Below, in pieces: positions 61,017-64,000 of a DNA stretch of 64,000 bases; within the stretch, counting starts at the first letter, position 1, and every line of letters starts with the position of its first letter. The notes under the pieces are model-generated. The model saw nothing but the letters and a program-made list of their open reading frames with translations, was not told where the DNA came from and did not search any database. This DNA is from Hyphomonas sp. (GTDB lineage: Bacteria > Pseudomonadota > Alphaproteobacteria > Caulobacterales > Hyphomonadaceae): assembly GCF_018402285.1 (NCBI RefSeq), contig NZ_JAGYJH010000003.1, forward strand, positions 806,001-870,000. The letters are read 5' to 3'. The position numbers and the translations under genes are program-made.

Positions 61017-62245
61017 CGCGCTTCCACCTTCGGCGCCGTGTCACCCGCCTTCACCGCTTCAAGGCTCGCGGCAAGGTCGGCGAGATAGCCATCGGCAACC
61101 TCGGCATGCTTGGGCGAGAGCATCAGGTGCAGGCTCGGCGGTTCGACCGTGAAGGAGGTGAACCAGCCGCGCTGGCGCATCGCGCCATAGAGGGCGAGCG
61201 TATCGACGCCCGGATGGCGGAAGGCGAGGAGGCCGAGAAGGGGCTTGCCCAGCACTTCAAAGCCGAGCGCCTTGACGCCCGCTTCGATCCGCTCGCGCGT
61301 CTGGCAGACGAGACCCTGCTTCTCGCGGTAGCCTGAAACCCCGAGTACATTCATCACTGCCCAGGCGGCCGATATCGCCCCGCCCGGTCGTGTGCCCGCC
61401 AGCGTCGGCGTCTTCATCGGCGCGCCAGACCATTGGCTCAGCGTGAACGGCATATGCTTGTAAAGGTCGGCCGAGCGGAAGAGTATGGTCGAGGCGCCCT
61501 TGGCGCAGTAGCCGTATTTGTGCAGGTCCGCGCTCATCGATCTGACTGCCGGAACGGCAAAGTCGAAATCCGGAACCGGCACGCCGTTCATCCGCGCAAA
61601 GGGCGCGAAATATCCCCCCACGCAGGCATCGACATGCAGCCAAACGCCCTTGTTGTCGGCGACTTTTCCCAGTTCGGCGATCGGATCGATGATGCCATGG
61701 GGAAAGTTCGGCGCCGAGCCGACCATCATGATCGTGGCCGCATCAATCGCTGCGGCCATGGCATCGGGATCAGCTTCGTAGCTGCCATCAGTCTTCAGCG
61801 CCACGCTGCGGATCTCGATATCCATCAGCAGGGCCGCCTTGTGGAAGGCGAGGTGGCCGGAGCGGGGGATGACGATGTTGGCGCGGTCCTTCGGCTTGCC
61901 ATTGGCGCGGGCATAATCGCGCGCGGTCTTGATCGCCATGGTAATCGAATCGGTGCCGCCCGAAGTCATGGCGCCGGTTGACCCTGGCGGCCCGCTCAGC
62001 AGCCCGAGCGCCATGGAGATCACATCCTTCTCCATTTGCGCGAGCGAAGGGAAGGCAAGCGGGCCGAGCCCGTTCTCAGCCATGAACAGGCCATAGGCCT
62101 CATGCTGGAGCTGATGAACATCCTCTCCGGCATTGAAGACATAGACCGCCGTCTTTCCGTCTCGCCAGGCGACATCGCCTGCGCCGCGCGTCAGCATGTC
62201 GGCGCGTACCTCGTCCCATGGGCGTCCTTCAACTGGCATCTGCAT
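61007..62245 (-). CDS. PLP decarboxylase/aldolase, sphingosine-1-phosphate lyase-like
   Basis: A 412-residue enzyme with SGGTDSITMAIKTARDYAR, GSAPNFPHGIIDPIAE, WLHVDACVGGYFAPF and the PLP lysine in SADLHKYGYCAKGAST. The TSGGT(D/E)S and YGYxxKG blocks match sphingosine-1-phosphate lyase and its bacterial relatives more than glutamate decarboxylase. It may cleave long-chain-base phosphates, which would suit a sphingolipid-making alphaproteobacterium. Start 62245 follows GGAGGA. Group II amino acid decarboxylase is the alternative. Confidence 0.8.
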   Translation of the reverse strand: MQMPVEGRPWDEVRADMLTRGAGDVAWRDGKTAVYVFNAGEDVHQLQHEAYGLFMAENGLGPLAFPSLAQMEKDVISMALGLLSGPPGSTGAMTSGGTDSITMAIKTARDYARANGKPKDRANIVIPRSGHLAFHKAALLMDIEIRSVALKTDGSYEADPDAMAAAIDAATIMMVGSAPNFPHGIIDPIAELGKVADNKGVWLHVDACVGGYFAPFARMNGVPVPDFDFAVPAVRSMSADLHKYGYCAKGASTILFRSADLYKHMPFTLSQWSGAPMKTPTLAGTRPGGAISAAWAVMNVLGVSGYREKQGLVCQTRERIEAGVKALGFEVLGKPLLGLLAFRHPGVDTLALYGAMRQRGWFTSFTVEPPSLHLMLSPKHAEVADGYLADLAASLEAVKAGDTAPKVEARYS

Positions 62246-62445
62246 GGCGGTCCTCCTCGTTTGGAGCGGCAGAGTAGGGGCTAACACCCTGGCTGGCCAG
62301 CCATTCGGGCGCTTCTCCCGTGTCACCCGAAAAGCGCTGGGGAAAAGAAAAACCTCGCCCGTTGTGCGAAGCCCGTTGCGGCGGTAAAGCCACCGCCTTA
62401 GTTTAAGTGTGAAACGAAAAATTAACGGGGATGCAGAGCGCGAGC

Positions 62446-62919
62446 ATGACGGACTATATCGGCTACGAAGCGCTGTCCCAGGCTGCCATGCGCGGTGTCG
62501 TGCGCGAAGCGCTCCGCCGCGGGAAAACCAATGGCGGCCTGCCGGGTGAGCACCATTACTACATCTCCTTCCGCACCCGCGCCCCTGGCGTGAAGATCCC
62601 GGCGCAACTCGTGCAGCGCTTTCCCGAAGAAATGACGATTGTGATCCAGCACCAGTACTGGGACCTGGACGTGCATGACGGTCACTTTGAAGTCGTTCTG
62701 AAATTTGCCGGCGTGCCCCAGCATCTCTCGATCCCGCTTGTGGCGATCACGCGCTTTGTCGATCCTTCGGTGAATTTCGGCATCGCCTTTGAAACCCCTG
62801 GCAAGGATGCGGGCGTGATTGCCCCGGCAACGGCAACGGCGCCTGTCGAAGCGACCCAGCCCACGCCCAAGGCCGCTGGCGAAACGGTTGTCAGCCTCGA
62901 CGCCTTCCGGCGCAAATAG
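62446..62919 (+). CDS. sspB: SspB protein, alphaproteobacterial ClpXP adaptor
   Basis: Delivers ssrA-tagged proteins to ClpXP. The 157-residue protein has the alpha-type fold segment DYIGYEALSQAAMRGVVREA, HHYYISFRTRAPGVKIP, EEMTIVIQHQYWDLDVH and VPLVAITRFVDPSVNFG-like block (here IPLVAITRFVDPSVNFGIAF), then a flexible Ala/Thr/Pro linker. The short C-terminal motif VVSLDAFRRK probably docks to the ClpX zinc domain. Start 62446 (MTDYIGYEAL) suits the family; an in-frame ATG at 62431 adds five residues. It should recognise the tag ANDNFAEGELLAA encoded by the tmRNA in this window. Confidence 0.92.
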   Translation: MTDYIGYEALSQAAMRGVVREALRRGKTNGGLPGEHHYYISFRTRAPGVKIPAQLVQRFPEEMTIVIQHQYWDLDVHDGHFEVVLKFAGVPQHLSIPLVAITRFVDPSVNFGIAFETPGKDAGVIAPATATAPVEATQPTPKAAGETVVSLDAFRRK

Positions 62920-62934
62920 GCCCGGGCCAGAGCC

Positions 62935-63387
62935 TTGAGCACAGAAGAAAAGCCCCGCCTGTCCGACGCCGAAATGCTGGCGCGGTTCCAGAACTCCAAA
63001 AAGCGGCCGCCCTGTTCGGAAACCCTCGGCATGCGCCTGGCTGATCTCAACCAGGACAAGCAGTGGGTGAAGATGGAGTTCGACGTTTCCCCCAGCTTTG
63101 CCAATCCCACCGGCGCGGTGCAGGGCGGCTTCATCGCGGCGATGCTGGATGAAGCGATGAGCACGGCCGTGATCATTGCCTCCAATGTCACCATGACGGC
63201 CCCGACGCTGGAGATGAAAACGAGCTATCTGAAACGCCTCATGCCCGGCAAGGCGAGCGTTGAGGCACGCATTCTGAAGCTCGGCAGATCGGCGGCCTTC
63301 CTGGAGGCCGACTGTTTCGACGCCGACGGCGAACTCGTTGCGCGCGCAACAGCGACCGCCATTCCGATGGCGTTCAAACGGCTCTGA
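62935..63387 (+). CDS. PaaI-type hotdog thioesterase
   Basis: The 150-residue protein has the catalytic segment NPTGAVQGGFIAAMLDEAMST, with the usual HGG replaced by QGG, and the central strands LEMKTSYLKRLMPGKASVEAR. It is read from a TTG start at 62935; no better start is close. It lies 15 bp after sspB, so it is probably cotranscribed. Substrate unknown; loss of the His suggests a shifted mechanism or the Gln-type subgroup. Confidence 0.82.
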   Translation: MSTEEKPRLSDAEMLARFQNSKKRPPCSETLGMRLADLNQDKQWVKMEFDVSPSFANPTGAVQGGFIAAMLDEAMSTAVIIASNVTMTAPTLEMKTSYLKRLMPGKASVEARILKLGRSAAFLEADCFDADGELVARATATAIPMAFKRL

Positions 63388-63487
63388 TCTGTCTGCCCGT
63401 GTGACGCAGGGGCAGGGGCGAAATTCCTGATCCTCAATGCTATGATGTCTGCATAATTGCCGGCGCAAGACCGGCAGGGAGGACATC

Positions 63488-64000
63488 ATGGCAGACGATC
63501 AGCGGCCGACCGGCGCGGTGCAATCCATTCTTGAGCTTTCAGCCTTCAACCCGGCAGCGCGCGACAATCCGCACCCCCTGCTCAAGGCCATGCGCGAAGA
63601 CTGCCCTGTTTTCCGGGATGAAGCGGCAAAAGTCTGGCTGCTCTCCCGCTACAAGGATGTCCGTGAAACGGTGAATGACCGCACATTCGTCCGTCATCCG
63701 ACGAAAGCGGAAGAAGGCTCGCTGTCGGCCCGTTTCGTGGAAGAGCGCCAGGAGCGGGGCACCAGCATTCTCTTTCTCGACGATCCCGACCATGCCCGAA
63801 TCCGCCAGCCGCTGGCTAAGGCCTTTTATGCCCGCATCAACAGGATGCGGCCTGAGATCGAGGCGATGATTGATGCCATCATCGACCGGGCGCCCGCCTC
63901 CGGGCCGTTCGACCTGATGGCGGAGATCGCCGTGCCGGTGCCTGTCCTTGTGATTGCCCGGATTCTGGGGGTGGATGAAGCGCGCCTCGATGATTTCCGG
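63488..64000 (+). CDS. Cytochrome P450, N-terminal part (runs off the window)
   Basis: The first 171 codons of a bacterial class I P450. ATG at 63488 follows GGGAGGAC. Visible blocks are NPHPLLKAMREDCPVF at the N-terminus, VWLLSRYKDVRETVND for the B region and FLDDPDHARIRQPLAKAF for the C helix that contacts heme propionates. The heme Cys and oxygen-binding helix lie beyond the window. Such enzymes work with ferredoxin; redox partner genes are not in view. Confidence 0.88.
   Translation, partial: MADDQRPTGAVQSILELSAFNPAARDNPHPLLKAMREDCPVFRDEAAKVWLLSRYKDVRETVNDRTFVRHPTKAEEGSLSARFVEERQERGTSILFLDDPDHARIRQPLAKAFYARINRMRPEIEAMIDAIIDRAPASGPFDLMAEIAVPVPVLVIARILGVDEARLDDFR

Overview
The window is a GC-rich, tightly packed stretch of chromosome from an alphaproteobacterium. 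Three things place it there: a circularly permuted (two-piece) tmRNA gene, an alpha-type SspB adaptor, and an ornithine decarboxylase with an alphaproteobacterial speF-like leader. The gene set (many lipoproteins with LAAC/LAGC lipoboxes, a DECR-like SDR, acyl-CoA-type thioesterases, a sphingosine-phosphate-lyase-like enzyme) would suit Hyphomonadaceae or a close relative; that placement is inference. No rRNA, canonical tRNA, CRISPR array, insertion sequence or prophage was seen.

Layout. 0-5 kb: an exported membrane protein cut by the left edge, a small phasin-like protein, murI, ornithine decarboxylase with its leader, and a PstS-type lipoprotein. 5-14.6 kb: a GT4 glycosyltransferase, putA, a lipoprotein, a frameshifted small exported protein, two hotdog thioesterases, a flavin monooxygenase, an M23 peptidase lipoprotein and a membrane protein. 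14.6-19.4 kb: a TRIC-type channel, a TetR regulator, an HSL-type hydrolase with an MDR oxidoreductase, and a DECR-like SDR. 19.4-28.3 kb: two MscS channels, a TspO-like membrane protein, a serine protease lipoprotein, a beta-lactamase-family hydrolase and two exported proteins of unknown role. 28.4-35.5 kb: the Lhr-core helicase and the PdeM nuclease of the ligase-associated DNA damage response, separated here by lipid and envelope genes. 35.5-41.6 kb: a SulP transporter, an S24 (LexA-like) regulator with an operator-like palindrome, a PLP decarboxylase, an SDR and a LysR regulator. 41.6-46.7 kb: a strong small-RNA candidate, then an uncharacterised group made of a 642-residue membrane protein, a GNAT acetyltransferase and a DUF900-OmpA fusion. 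46.7-54.5 kb: an HSL-type hydrolase, dps, aspartate aminotransferase, uvrC, TetR, tmRNA, a frameshifted Tat-type SDR and a C-terminal GST remnant. 54.5-57.5 kb: a small atypical island with a heptamer tandem repeat, a phased TTCGAC repeat series, a Fic protein and a DUF3883 nuclease-like protein. 57.5-64 kb: an S9 peptidase, a nucleotide-pyrophosphatase-like phosphodiesterase, an S1P-lyase-like decarboxylase, sspB, a thioesterase and the start of a cytochrome P450.

The most unusual signals are (a) short palindromic elements inserted in frame in two housekeeping genes (one in murI, two copies in the Lhr-core helicase), (b) the small-RNA candidate with exposed CCTCC motifs, (c) the TTCGAC repeat array in front of fic inside a small island, and (d) the uncharacterised 642-aa/GNAT/DUF900-OmpA neighbourhood. 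tmRNA and SspB lie about 10 kb apart and should act together in ClpXP turnover of ssrA-tagged proteins. Two genes carry single-base frameshifts next to C runs, so some may be assembly errors.
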